Shown in pieces: positions 12,608-25,702 of a DNA stretch of 64,000 bases (positions within the stretch are counted from its first letter, which is position 1; every line of letters begins with the position of its first letter). The position numbers and the translations under genes are program-made. This DNA comes from Mycoplasma simbae ATCC 49888. Lineage in GTDB: Bacteria; Bacillota_I; Bacilli_A; Mycoplasmatales; Metamycoplasmataceae. The stretch covers positions 1 to 64,000 of the forward strand of contig NZ_JNJG01000004.1 of assembly GCF_000702705.1 (NCBI RefSeq), given 5' to 3'. The notes beneath the pieces are model-generated. The model was not told the origin of the DNA. It saw only the letters and a list, made by a program, of their open reading frames with translations, and did not search any database.

Positions 12608-15600
12608 TTATTTTGTACCGTTAAACTGTACGCCTACTCTCATTACAGCAACTTTTTCACCATTAATTTCCTTCATGTATACAGCTGTAGGTGCTTGTGA
12701 GAAGGTTTTGCTGTTTTCTGAAACACTTTCAAACGTTCCTAGGTCAACATTTAATGCATGTTTACCTTTTTCATCAGCTGCAAAGTAAATTTTGTACTCA
12801 TGGTTTGGTGTTAGCAATCTATCTGCATAATTTGACATGATTGCATAATCAGATACTCAAGCAGTGAAACCGCGTCCTTGATGTTGACCATTTGAGTCGG
12901 TATAGTTATATGGCTCATCTTTTAGCCAGTGTCTTGAAGTTGGATCAGTTTCATTATTGATATGTTGAGTTTTGTAGTAGAACATATTACTTGAGTTTTG
13001 TTTGTTGATTTTTAGCGTGAAAATTTCACCTGTTTGTAAATCTTCAAATGCAAGATAGTTAGCTAATTGTGCATCCGAGTTGTTTAAGTAACCAAATAAG
13101 GCAACTGCGTCTTTATCAGTGTTTCTTCAAATATTTGTCAAGTTACGTTTACCAACACCTTGAGATTGAATGTAGTATTGTCAGTACGCTTGTGGGCGGT
13201 TAGTTACAACATTGCCTTCAAGGTCTTTAATTCTGATTGTGTCATCATGAACAGGTTGACCTTCGTCATCATAAAGTCTAAAGTTCAGCATATCTCTGTA
13301 TCAACGGTCTTTAAATCAACCGTTATTAATTGACTTAAATTGTCCAAAGTAGTTTGAAGATTTGTTGTTATCAGCTGAGAAGCCATCGTTTGTTGAAAAT
13401 GTAGAAGGTGAAAACTCACTGCCAAGTTTATCAGCACGGAATTTTTTCTCGTTGTCTAAACGACGTTCAAAGTCAATAATTGTATTTCTTACTGTGCTTC
13501 TTGCTTCACCTGTAAAGTTAATTTTTGCATCGTTTCATCTTGCTGTTGGCTCGCCATCAATCACATACTCTAAACCTGTGTTTGCTTCACTTACACCACT
13601 AATAAAGCTTGGCAAGTTAGCAAATTGTGAAGTTGAAGGTGAATAAGTAATTTGCAAGTTGTCACGGTTAATAACTTCGGCAAATGAATATGTATAATCT
13701 GAGAAGAATTCATTGAATTTACGTTCAGTTTTGGTTTTGAAATATTGTTCAACGTCTTCAGTTGGACGTGATTTTTTGGTAAAGCCTTTAACAAATGAAA
13801 GCAGAATGTCAGCCATGCCAAATCTTGATTGTTGGAAGTTATAGTGCAACTGTGTTGAATACATTTGTAATTTGTCATCCATGATTAATTCATCATAAAT
13901 GGTTAGTTTGTCTAAGCTTACATTGTTGTCTATTGCAAATTTTTCAAAAGTAGCAAGTAGTTCTTTTACACTCACTTCTCAGTTGTTTTTGTCAATTTGT
14001 TGATCATTGTTTACTGCTTTAACGTCAACCGATTTGAACATGCCATAACCTAAGTCTTTGTCGAAAATTCACCCGTATCTTAGTTCATTTTCACGATTGG
14101 CTTTAATTTGTTCGTTGATTGTGCCTAAGCTTAAATCTTTAACAAACATAGCTAGTTTAGATGAGCTAAATCTTTCCATGATTTCATTAGCTAATGCTTG
14201 ACGGCTATTGCCAGCTACTAATGCGTTTAAACGCTCTTTTTCTTTGGCGCTAATTCCAGTTGCTGAAATTAATGAAGATTTTAGACCTTTAGCAAATTTA
14301 TCAATATCAAATTTAGAGCTTACATAGTCTAAGTCTCAGTTTACAACACGATTAATTGGGTCTAATTTGGCTTTTAGAGTGTCAACACTTGCAAATTTTG
14401 TGAAGGTTTTGATGTCATTAAAGACAATATCAAAACCAAATTGTCTGTTGCCTGATTGTTCAACAAAGAAGCTATTAAACAATGAATTTTCTGCATCTTT
14501 TGGCAATAATGATTCATTAATTTTAATAGATTTCATTTCGTGAAAGGCTGGGAATTGAGCTGAACGTGGGTTTTGATTTACAACTTGTCCGCTTGCATTA
14601 ACCATCAAGTAAATGTGGTCTTTGATGTTGTGACCAACCATTTTTTTCATGTATTCTGAATATCAAGCTAGCAATGGTCTTTGACGTAATTGATTTAGAA
14701 TTGAAGGGCTAAAACTATCAGTTAAAAAGCTTTGACGCAATGATTCAGGCAATTTAATGTTAGGTAAATATTGTTCGTTTTCTGATAATCATAGAGATAA
14801 TTTACCACCAGCAGGAACAGTTGGGTAGGTTTCACCATCAGCTAAATACATCGCGATAATTACATCGGTAAACGTTGATTGAGCTTCTGATTTTTCTTCA
14901 TAAGGGTTGACAAAGTAATTTTCTTGGAAAATTGCTCTATAACCTTGCGGCTGTTTGTTTTTATCTAAACGATCGTAAATCACTTCACCATTAATTGCGT
15001 AGAATTTAGCTAGTGTGTTGTCGCCAACTACACCACCTTTTGATCTATCACGCGCTTGTAGATAGTCTATATAAGGAAGCAGAATAGATTTGTTGTAGTT
15101 TTTGTCAGCATCAGTAAACAATTCACTGTAGTTTGGATATGCAATTTGAGTTCTAGGCTCAAGAGTTGTATCAGTTGTTGCAAAATCTCAACCATTGATA
15201 ATGTAATCTTCAACAATTAAAGCTCTAATTGTGCTAATTGCTTGTTGAATTTTTTCGTTTACATAGTCAATAGTGATGTTGTTGTGTTTATCGTCTTCTT
15301 GATAGTATGGGTTAACTTCTAGATCATTTGAACTTAAATCAATACCAGTAGGCACATTAATAATTGGACTTCCGTCAGCATTATGAACTAAAACTTTATC
15401 AATTCTAGTAAATCTGCCTCTTGCGTCTCTTTCACCTTCAACAATAATTGGTACAATGTGGCCATCACGTTGTTCAAAGTTAATAAATTTGCCTTGACCA
15501 TCTTTCAATACGCCTTGAAGCATATCTAAAGCAGCTTTTTTGAACACGTATTTGCCGTTTTCGTCTTTAACCATGTATTTTACAGGGTATTGTTCATCTG

Positions 15601-18600
15601 AGTATTTTGTTGGGTTAAGTGTACCTGAGTTTTGATCTAATGTGTTCATTAATCAAAGGTCAAACACTTCCAATCATTTTTTATCTTGCTCGTTGTCAAT
15701 GCCGTTTTCTTTTCTACGTTCATTCGTAGCTTCAACTAAGCCTTTGTATGTTTGTAAGAAACGACGCTTGCTGTTTTCCATTGCTTTACGCAAACTTTCA
15801 TCACCCACAGCGTGACCTCAAACATCAGCAGCGTTTTCAACAGTGGTTTTATCAATAACAATTTTATCGCCAACTTTACGAGCTAAATCATATAGCAAGT
15901 ATTCACCTTCATTATTTTCTGAAACAACGTTAGGTTGGTTTAATAGTGGTGAAGAGTTTAAGCCTAAGTGTGTACGTGCTTTTAAGTATAAATCTAGCAC
16001 TTCACGTGAGTAGTAGTTGTTAATATTTGGTGTAGAACCAGGAACAAGGGCAGAACCAAATAAAGGTTTTTGACCTTTGTTGCCTAAATCTTGTGCTGAG
16101 TTTAGAGTAATGTGGTGACCATATTCGTGAGCAGCAACAAATTTTAAAAAGTCTACCGATAAACCTTTGTAGTTTGGATTACTCATCATAATTAATGATC
16201 ATAAACCAATACGTGAATCGGGTCTAAATCCTAGATATTCGCCATCTTCAATTTTGTATTCAAATTCACCTTTTTCATTGACTTTTTTGACTAAATGTTC
16301 ACCTTTTAATCATTCACCAGCTCATGGAACTTTGCTCAATAATTCGTCAGTAAAACCATCGTATGCTTCAACAAACAAGCTGTATGTAGTTATAGTTTTA
16401 GATTTACCGTTTTCATCAGTAACAATTTTGCTGCCTTCTTCTTTAATAGCTGAAGGTTGAATAATAGTTTTATAACCCGCGGCATCAAGCATATCTTTAA
16501 ATTGTTGCAATGCATGCGGATTAGATTTGCGATCAATATTTGCGTCAATAAAGAATTTTAGATAGTTGGTATTTTTGTATTTTTCAATAGTTGTACCAGC
16601 AGCAGATTTTTCTTTTAGTACAAAGTTTAATTTTGTGCCAGTTTTGCTTACATTACTTAGTTGCATTTCAAAAATATTGTTTTTTGTAAATTGCACTAAT
16701 TCAGCGCTATCGCTTGTTTTGATAATACCTTGTTTTGTTAGTTTTTCAATTAAAGCAAGTTTTGAAGTGGCAACGATTAATTGGTTAGTATTATTTAGCT
16801 CTTTACCTTCTGATTCATTGATTGATTTGTGGACAAATTTGTCTAAAACATCAACATTTTTGATTTTTTCGGCATATTTTTTAGCTTCGTCAAAGGCGCT
16901 ATAGTATTCATCGTTTACTAATTTAAATTTATTGGCGTTAGCAAATAAAATTTCAGTTTCATTTTTTTGACGAGTGATAAATCCTTTTAAGTGGTCTTCG
17001 TATCTTAGTGAAATTTGAATGTATCTGTTTAAATCTGAGTTAAATTTAGCGATTTGGTCGCTATATTGTTGAGCTAATTGAGGGTTTTGATCTTCAACAT
17101 CATAAGCGTCTTCTTCATTGAAGTCATCACGTTCAAATGCTTGTGTTAATGGTTCTAAGTTAGCTAGTTTTTCGAATTGTTCAGCATTACCAAAACTAGT
17201 TTCTGCTAGCTCAGTGTAATATTTTGCATAGTTTTTAGCTTCGATTAATTCCGCTTGTTTTTTGGCTACTAATTCAGCATTTTCACCTAATTCAGCAATT
17301 TCGGTCAATAAATCTTCAGCTTTATCGTTGTATTTTGATGCTTGATCTTGGTTTCATTCATTTATTTGAATTCTTAAAGAAACAATTGGGTTGAATAAGT
17401 TAGCTATAAATTTACGTCCTTGGTTTTCGCGATTTCCTTGAGCGTCCATTTCTCAATAAATTCTGTGTTTTAAAACGTTAAAGTAAGCAGTAGCTAATTC
17501 TGGTAAATTATCTAATTCGTATTGGCTTGATAACTGTTTTACATAGCTTAATGTATCTTTAAGTCTAGTTGTAATTTCTATAACTTCTTTGTTATCAACA
17601 GCTAGATCTGTGTTAAATTCTTCAATTTTTTTGGTTGAATATTCAAATAATTTTTGAATATCGTTTGCATATCTAGGATCAGTTAAATCAGCCGTTTTAA
17701 TTACATTGATAATTTCAATCATTTTTTGATCAAATAAAGCGTGTTTTGAAGCTCTATATTGTTCAAATTCTGTATCAATGCTTGCATAAATTTCTGTAAC
17801 TTTTGAGTAAATTTCATACATTTCTGCAATAACTTTAGCAACTTTGTATTTGTAATCATTTACTTCTTGTTGAGCTTGTTTTGACAACGCATCAGTATCA
17901 TTCATGATTGCATCAAAAGTATCTCATTCAGCTGAGATTTCACTATCTTGAAGAATTAACTTTTTAATATCGTTGTAGTAAAGTTTTTCATTACTTTCTT
18001 CGTTTTGAGCAGTAGCAAAAGTTTTTAGTGTAGCAACTCTAATTAATAAGTTAACGTTAGTTTGGTGTTTTTCACCCAATTTTTCTAATTCCTCAGTTAA
18101 TTTACTGTATTTTTCAATTAAAGTTTCAAGTTTTGCTTGAGCTAATTTATCTTCAATTGCTTGAGCTTTTTGGGATAGATCTGCATCATTATTGAATGAA
18201 TTTGCTAGCTCAGTAACTGAGTTTTGAACTTTTTTAAGTTCTGCGTTTAATGCTTCATCACCCGCTGTGAATTCTTCACTTATTTTGTTGATATTAGGAG
18301 CATATACAAAGAAGCTTTTTTGTTCTTGCGAAGCTGAATCTCCTTGTGAACGAATAAAGCCATCTAGGTTTGCATATTCACGTCAGTTGATTTGCGTTGT
18401 TTTAATTAAATCAGCTAATTCGTCAAGTGCTATTAATTGTGTAGGTAAATACGCAATATCGTTAGAGTATAAAACAATATTGTCTGATTCTGGTTTTAGT
18501 TTTGCATAGTTGTCGCCAGATAAAATTTCATTGTATCAGGTGTAGTAAGGTCTAGTTTTAACGATGTATTTACGTAGTTCAAGTAAATAATCAGCTTTTG

Positions 18601-20533
18601 CCTGTACAGTACTAAATTCCTCAGTAAAGTTGTTGTATTTTGAAGCACCTAACTCGTTGTGTAGTCTATATAGGCCGATAATTGTGTCTACCTGTGTTGA
18701 TGCAACATTTACAGATTTAAGTAATGCTAGTAGATCTGAGTGGTTTTTTGCTTCGTTTAGTGATGTTTTTTCAGCATGTAAAGCTTTTATTTTATTTCCA
18801 GCAGCTTCAACTTGTTCATCTGTAGAAATTTTTGAAGTATATTCATCAATACTTTTTTGAGCTGAAACAATTGCCCCTTGATATTCAAAAATTTCTAACT
18901 CAATTGCTTCTTTAGCTTGTTGTAGCTTGAATAATTCATATTGTTTAGTTTCTTTAGCATCTGCATCTTGTTCAGCATCAATTTCAGCTTGTTTAGATTT
19001 AATTTCTTGAGCATTTGAAGCTAATTGCGAATTAAGTTGTTGAACTTTAGCTTGACTTTTACCCATATCTTCGCGATATAGTCTAATAGCTTCATTGTAT
19101 TTTTCACCACGGTTTTGGATAATTGTATTTTGAGCAATAACTTCTTGTTCAATTTCTTTTAAACGATCAATAACTGCAATGTGTTTTTTGAATTTTTCCA
19201 GTTTTGCTTCAGTGAATAAAACATTGTCTTTAATTCATTTCTCATATAAAGAAGCAACATCGGTTGCTAGGTTGATAAACATACGTTTTGAGTGATCAAA
19301 GCCTTGCTCGATGCTTTCTACATTTTCTGATTTTTCAAATGTGTCGTTTTTGTTATATTCGGCATTGTCAATTGCGTCAAAAAGAACAAAACTTTTGCCG
19401 TCTTCAAAAATTAGTTTTAAGTATTTATCGCCAGCACCTTCTTTTAGAGCAAGTTGGTTTTGTAAAAAGTCAGCATCAACAATTGTTTTTTCTTCAAATA
19501 CAAATGAATCGTGATTTTGCAGTGAGTTTGATTTGTCTGAACCTTTGTATTGTGCAAGGTATTTTTCAAATTTTTCCCTTGCTTTTGCTTCGTTTTCAGC
19601 ATTGATGATGCTAATGTAATCTGAATTAATTTTTAGTCTGGTTTTTTCAATTAAACTGTATGCATCACTAGCTATGTTTTGAGGCAATTCACCTTTAACC
19701 GCAAACACTTTTTTGCCTATAACACTTCTTTTATCTGCTAGCGTTCTAAACGCATGACTACGTAATGTATCTATTGATGTGTTCGTGAATGTGTTGTAAA
19801 TTGCTATAGAGTCTAAAAAGTCGTTTAGCTCTTTTGATGTTAGAAGTTTTTTGTTAATACGATATAGTAAAGAATCACTAGCGTTACCTTGACCGCTTAG
19901 TGTACTGTGTAATGGAATTGAACCAAAAAAGGCATCAGGGAAGAACTTAATGGTTGTATATTCTTTGTCTTGGTTAGAGTGTGATCCAAGTGTAATGTTG
20001 TTACCTTTTAATTCAACACCCTTAACAATTGAGAACTCTTTTAAAGTGATAATTTCAGGACCTCATGAAACATTTTGCATAAATCATTGAGTAAAGTTGA
20101 AAAAGTCTTTAGCGCTTACTGCCTCAATGTATTCGTTGTAAAAATCAAAAGATCCATATCTAATGTTTAAAAATGGCAATGATTTGTTTTCTTCGTAGTA
20201 AGACTTCAAGAATACATCGTAATCGATTCAAGTATCGTTAAATTTAACTTCACCATTTTCACCTCTAGTTGGATCAAATTCAGCAATAGAGTGAGCTTTA
20301 TCTGAGTCAACAAAAGACATTTTTGGTGTTGCCTTAGGATCTAAAAATTCATTCTTTAAGTACTTCGCACTAGTCCCTTTTTCCAATGTTGGATTATTTG
20401 AATTATATTTAAAAATACCTATGGTTGTAGCGGCTGCAAGAGCAACAACTCCAAAAGAAATTAGGTATTTTGGTCAAACCATGGTTCTTCAATTAAAACG
20501 TTTTTTAGGATTTTGATTTTGTTTGTTTTCCAT
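12608..20533 (-). CDS. Giant membrane-anchored PDxFFG protein with an HExxH metalloprotease motif
   Basis: 2641 residues when TGA is read as Trp. I checked the first ~275 codons and part of the 3' end base by base; the rest is inferred from long frame segments that share one phase. A single membrane span (about residues 20-38) follows a short basic N terminus, with no lipobox Cys, so the bulk is predicted extracellular. The motif P199-D-A-F-F-G204 identifies the mycoplasma PDxFFG family. A long, probably helical, Glu/Lys/Gln-rich region (about 400-1300) is followed by AAHEYGHH, giving H1469-E-Y-G-H1473, a zincin motif. About 97 residues on, ENAADVWG (E1566) resembles the ExxxD third-ligand motif of gluzincins. 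The C-terminal ~1000 residues are unrecognised. The ribosome binding site is GAGGAATT. The stop codon is 10 bases from oppA, so it looks like the first gene of the opp transcription unit. Protease activity is inferred, not known. Confidence 0.85.
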
Positions 20534-20632
20534 AATTCCTCGCAATAACAATATTAATATTTTAATTCTATCATAATTCCATTTTTTTGAGTATATTTAC
20601 GTGTATTTTTGTGTAATAACACTCAAAAATTC

Positions 20633-20665
20633 AATAAAAAACACGAATAATGCATATCCGTGTTT
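20633..20665 (-). terminator. Terminator of the coiled-coil lipoprotein gene
   Basis: On the minus strand AAACACG pairs with CGTGTTT around a 13-base loop, followed by a run of T. It separates the lipoprotein gene at 20674-23775 from the PDxFFG gene. Confidence 0.7.
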
Positions 20666-20673
20666 ATATTAAA

Positions 20674-23600
20674 TTATCCCTCGATGTAGTTGCCATCTGT
20701 AATATTTTTAACAACTTGTGTTAAAGCATAAACAGTAGCATAGTATTTAAGAACGTGTGAACCAACTCATGTATCTGGGCTGTTTGGTTCTTCATCGTTG
20801 AATACATATTGATCTGATCCAAATCTAATGTATGTGTTTCCTAAGAAAATTTGTCTTTCACTTAATCCATTTAGAAAATCGTAGTAGGCTTTTCTAGTTT
20901 CAACTAGTTTTGCTTTTAAAGCCTCTTTATTTGAATCGGTTCTAGTTGTTATGTATTTGTATAAAGCTTCTCCGTATGCAAGTTCAAATCCAATAAAGTC
21001 ATTGTATATTGTTTGAGGGTTAACAGGGTCTCCTGATTCAAAAGCCATATCGAAGTTTTCTACATTAGGTTTTACGCCTGTAATTTGTCTAAATCTACTG
21101 TCATCTTCAAGATCTTTGTTCAATTTTGAAAGATATTTAGCAAGTTCTTTATTTGGGTGTGTATCTTCGTTTAATAAGCCTTTTACAACTTTATCTTTGT
21201 CTTTTGATTGTCAGTAACGTGTTAAAACATAAATCTCTTGTCCAGCAACAAATTTAGCAGTTAATTTAGCTTTTTCTTTACGTCTATTAAATCTAGAAAT
21301 TTTTGAGTCAACTTCATCTATAGCTTCTTGAGTTTGTAAAATTAATGGGTCAGGAGTGTTGTTATCAGATTTTTTACCAATCTTGGTAACAAATTCAGTA
21401 GCCTTGGTTTTTAATGGAGTTAGCTTACTGTTAATATCTTTTCCTTCAGTTTTACTTATTTCTGCAGCTAATTGAGTTAAGTCAGCAACAATAGATTCAG
21501 CATCCGCTTTTAAAGTGTCACGAATTGTTTCTGCTTCACTAAAGTATAAATCGCCTCATTTTTTGCCATAATCTTTAATTGTTTCAAGTTCTGTTTTTAG
21601 CAACTCAACTAGTGATTTTTTAGCATTAACTTTATTTGCTAAGTCTTGATCATCAGAGGTTAGATCATTTAAACTTGCATAAACCTCCACTAAGTCTAGG
21701 AAGATTTTAATTTGATTGTCGTATTCAGATCCTTCTCTTGGATATGATTCAGTTTTTAGTGCTTTGTTGAATTTTCCTAACTCAGAAGTTGATTCTGCAG
21801 GTTGCTCACCTACTTTGTATCCAAAAACTAGAAGATATAGATACTTAACCGCATCATTAACTTCTTTTATTTTGTTAGTCAATGCATTGCCTGATAATTC
21901 TTCGCCTTCACGTGCATTTGTTGTTAAAGTTCTCAAATCATTTAAGCTTGAGTGTAATTTAGTTTTTTCAGTTTCTTCAAATAGGTTTGATCACGATCCT
22001 TGGTGATTTTCTGAACTTGAAATGAATGTTTCAATAGATGAAATTCCTTGCTCAATTTTAGTTAAACCTTCAACAAATTGTTGATGAGTAGTTACGTTCG
22101 AAAGAGTGAAAGTATCAAGTAAAGATTTAAAATCATTAATTGATTTTGTTGCGGTCTCTTTGAATCTTTGTTCAACTTGGATTAATCTATCAAATTTAGC
22201 TGAATTGTCTCATTTTAAAAGAGCTTTTAACTCCGCATCTTCAATATTTTCACCTAAATTTGTGTATAAATTGATGATTTCTTGAGATATTTCAACTTGT
22301 TTTCTAACAACTAAATATTGTGTATAACGATCAAATGATTTAGTGTATGTTGATTTATCTAGATTAAAAATTCTCGTGAATTCTTTTGAATATGTTGAAT
22401 AAAATCCTTTGTATAAATACTGAGCTTCTTTATCATTTCTTGTTGATTTTGATTTATATGTTGTATCAAAAGTTTTAGCAAAGCTATTGTCTAACGCAAC
22501 GTTAAATTCACGATCAACAATGCTGTCAATTAATGTTTTTTCTTTTGACGGGTCCACTAATAAAGCTTCAAACAATGTAGCTTGAGCTTGAGTAACGAAT
22601 TTATCTAGATCTTCTCAAACTTGAAACTCGTTGTAGAAGTTTAGGTTATCACCTGTTAATGCACGTGTAATAGTATTTACTATTTCTCTAGCTTTATTGT
22701 AAAGTTTTTCAAAACGAGCTGAATAAATATAGCTAGATCCTTTTGTATCTAATCAGTTTTTATAGTCATTATTTAGTTGAGTTAATTGAGTTCTGGCTTT
22801 TGTTTTGAAATCTTCATCCACTATTTGTTTGTACACTGGGAACAATGAAATTCTAAAGTTTGGCAAGTTAAATTTAGGTAGCAATGAACGATAGTGAGTT
22901 GAGTTAAAGTTAACTATTTTATTGATTACACCGTGCTCGTTATCTCTTTCTAGTTTAAATCAGCTTGAAATTTGGTGAGCTAACAATGAAGCAGAATCTT
23001 TTGCACTTTGGTATTTGGCTTTAGCGCCACTAACTAATTCAGTTAATGAAGCTTTGGTAACTCCATCTCTTAGTTGAGCTTCATTTAAACCAGCGATTTC
23101 TGTTTCTAGACGAGTTAAATCACTAATTCTTCAATCAAATAATACATCCATTAATTCGCTCTTAGGAACAGCGATTGTAACTGGGTTATTTGGGTTGTCC
23201 ACATATTCAGCTACTAATTGAGAACGGTTTAGGTTGTAAAAAATTGCATTTTGTCAAGTAAAGATATTAGCAAAAGTTTCTTCTGTGGTTTCAAAATCTC
23301 TTAGGCTATCAACAACGCTATTTTTAATTTGATTGAATAAATCGCGATTAGAATTGAACTCTTCAGGTTTTTGCGATTCCATTGCTTGCGGGAAGTCTTC
23401 TGTTAAAAACTTACCGATTTGGAATAATAATTCTTTAGCTGAAAGATTGTTTCTTTTAATTTGAGTACCGTCTAGTTTGTCAACTTGCTCTTTTAGTTTT
23501 TCAATTTCACGTTCTAGTTCGCTTTTGTTGTTTGCTGATTCTTCTTTTTCTTGGTTAGCTTGAGCCAATTGAGCTTCAAGTTCTCTAATTTTAGCTTGTA

Positions 23601-23775
23601 ATTCAGCATTAGCTTTAGCAGTAGATTTTTGCAGTTGAGCTAACTTTGCTTTTAGACTCTCTAAGCTATCGCCGTTTTCATCAGTTTTAGCAGAATTTGA
23701 TCCACATGAAACCGATAAAACTGGTAAAGTCAATGAAGCTAATATTGAGCTAGATAAAATAATTTTCCTTTTCAT
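20674..23775 (-). CDS. Large coiled-coil lipoprotein
   Basis: 1033 residues. A signal peptide with the lipobox LSVSC (Cys24) predicts a surface lipoprotein. Residues ~38-105 are a heptad-like coiled coil rich in Leu, Lys, Glu and Gln (repeating LKAKLAQLQK, LEAQLAQAN, LEREIEKLKEQV). The remainder is mostly helical-looking and hydrophilic, without a motif I recognise. All TGA codons fall in frame and I found no TAA or TAG in the segments I checked. The ribosome binding site GGAGA precedes the ATG. It is transcribed separately from the PDxFFG-opp unit just downstream. The same helical, Gln/Glu/Lys-rich style is shared with the first half of the PDxFFG protein, so the two may work together at the surface, but that is only suggested by position and composition. 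Confidence 0.8.
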
Positions 23776-24041
23776 ATGTATTTCTCCATTTTTGATTATT
23801 TTTTGTATTAATTTCGGTGTTATGTAAAAAAATAAAATAGATTTTTCAACCTACTTTATCAATAATATATCTCTATCGTAGGCTTATTATTGCCACCTAC
23901 AAAATAAATAGTGGCCACAAAACTAAGAAATAAACATCATAGCAATAACGATGTTTTTAGCATTCATTAGTTTACGTGGTGAAATTTTTTCAAACATAAC
24001 GCGTCTATTATAAACAATTAAAATAAATTCAATAACATATT
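23776..24041. other. Spacer between the phosphomutase gene and the coiled-coil lipoprotein
   Basis: 266 bases without a supported gene. It must hold the promoter of the lipoprotein gene and the end of the phosphomutase transcript. One short hairpin is visible, GCCAC...GTGGC at about 23892-23915. It is not followed by a clear U-run in either direction. Confidence 0.4.
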
Positions 24042-25592
24042 TTATTTTTTCAACAAATTATTGATTATTTGTTCATAAAAAGCTAATTTTTCTCTTGATT
24101 CTTGCTGGTTTTTACCATAAGCAAAAATATAAAACTTAATTTTGGGCTCAGTTCCAGAAGGCCTTAAGGCGATTCAGTCCGAATTTGATTCAAAAGTTAT
24201 TTTTATCATATTGGATTTCAAAAAGTTAGTGTAGTTATTGAAATCTTCAATCTTTTTACCAATAATTTCAATATTTTTAAACTTATTTTGCAAGTTTGCT
24301 AAATCAAAATCAGCATCAATATTAATATCGATTGTTTTGCTAGTTACGTAGCCAAATTGAGCATAAATATTGTTCAGCACGTCTATTAGTGTGAGACCTT
24401 GATCTTTATAATATTGAGCCATTTTGGCTATAATCACGGTTGCTTGAATTGCATCTTTATCACGAGCAATATTAGGGTCAATCAGTGAGCCATAACTTTC
24501 TTCAAAACCATAGTAAAAATTATTTGGATTTAAAACAATGCTTTGGCCAATTCATTTAAAACCTGTTGGCACAACTTTAACGCTTAAATTATTTTTTTGT
24601 GCGATTAAACTAGGCAAATTTGACGAAACAAAAGAATGAATTAAATATTGATTTTGTTTTGGCGGATTGGTTTTTATCAAATAATCTAATATTAAAGTTG
24701 CTGTTTCATTGCCATTTAGTGCAATGAATTCGCCTTTATGTTTTACTTTAACACCTACCCTATCAGCATCTGGATCAGTTACTATAGCCAATTCACACTG
24801 ATTTTTGTTAGCTAAATCTATCACTAAATTGTAAACTTCATCTCTTTCTGGGTTGGGATAATTACAGGTTGAAAAAAAGCGATCTTGAATCATTTGTCTT
24901 GGTTCAAAGAAAACATCTTCGTTTTTTATCCAGCCTATTTTATTGAAAACTTGCTCAATAAGAGAAATTCCAGTTCCATGTAATGGGGAATAAGCAATTT
25001 TGATTTTTTGAGTATTTTTGTCAGTATTTTGACCTACTTTTACAACATTTTCAATATAAGCATCCCATTCAAGTTTTGTAGCATTTCTAATATTATCGGC
25101 TTTAGGTCAAGGATCCATAGTTGCATAATTTTCGCTAAATGAATCATAAGGTTCAAAATACGTTTTTATGGTTTTTATTTCTTCACTTAAGCATTGCGAG
25201 CCGTGTTCATTATATAGCTTAATTCCATTATATTCTTTTGGATTATGGCTAGCAGTTACATTCAAAGCAGCTTGAGCATTGTTGCGCAATACTAAAAATG
25301 AAACAAAAGGGGTAGGAGTTATTTTTTTAGGCAAAATAATCTCAAAATTTGGGTATTTTGACATTATTTCAGCAATTACACGAGCATATTTGCAAGAGTA
25401 ATTGCGGTTATCACGACCAACTACTACCTTTATTTTTTTATTAGTTTTAAACTTATTAGCTAAATATTGTGCATATCCATGAGCTACACGTTGCACATGC
25501 GCTAAACTCAAATGATCAATGCCTTTACCTACCTTGCCCCTGATTCCGGCAGTACCAAAGTCAATTGGCTTTAAATTTTTCGAATTATTCAT
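24042..25592 (-). CDS. manB: Phosphoglucomutase / phosphomannomutase
   Basis: 516 residues, alpha-D-phosphohexomutase family. It interconverts hexose 1- and 6-phosphates, feeding sugar nucleotide and glycolipid synthesis. Signatures in order: N-terminal FGTAGIRG, the active-site serine loop TASHNPKEYNG, the Mg-binding loop DPDADR, the sugar-binding segment GFEESYGS, and the phosphate-binding loop RPSGTEPK near the C terminus. Mycoplasma genomes usually call this manB or pgm; substrate preference cannot be told from sequence. No ribosome binding site precedes the ATG. Instead a TATAAT lies 6 bases upstream, so the mRNA is probably leaderless. Confidence 0.92.
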
Positions 25593-25598
25593 GCCAAA

Positions 25599-25604
25599 AT
25601 TATA
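25599..25604 (-). promoter_or_regulatory. -10 box of the phosphomutase gene, implying a leaderless mRNA
   Basis: TATAAT on the minus strand ends 6 bases before the ATG at 25592. Initiation at the usual distance would place the transcript's first base at or next to the A of the start codon. There is no Shine-Dalgarno sequence. Confidence 0.65.
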
Positions 25605-25702
25605 AATTAATATTAGTTTAATTAATTGGTGCTATTTTATTTTTAAATTTGATATTCATATTAGTGTTTGCCCTTATAATTATCTACTGTTAAGGAGGTA
25701 AT

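Noticed and set aside
12597-12608. A promoter for oppA between the PDxFFG gene and oppA
   Set aside because: The gap is only 10 bases and contains just the ribosome binding site; I see no -10 box in the last coding bases that I would trust.
13362-13646. Plus-strand frames inside the PDxFFG gene and the lipoproteins
   Set aside because: They are shadows of the minus-strand coding sequence, without ribosome binding sites and with compositions that mirror the real gene.
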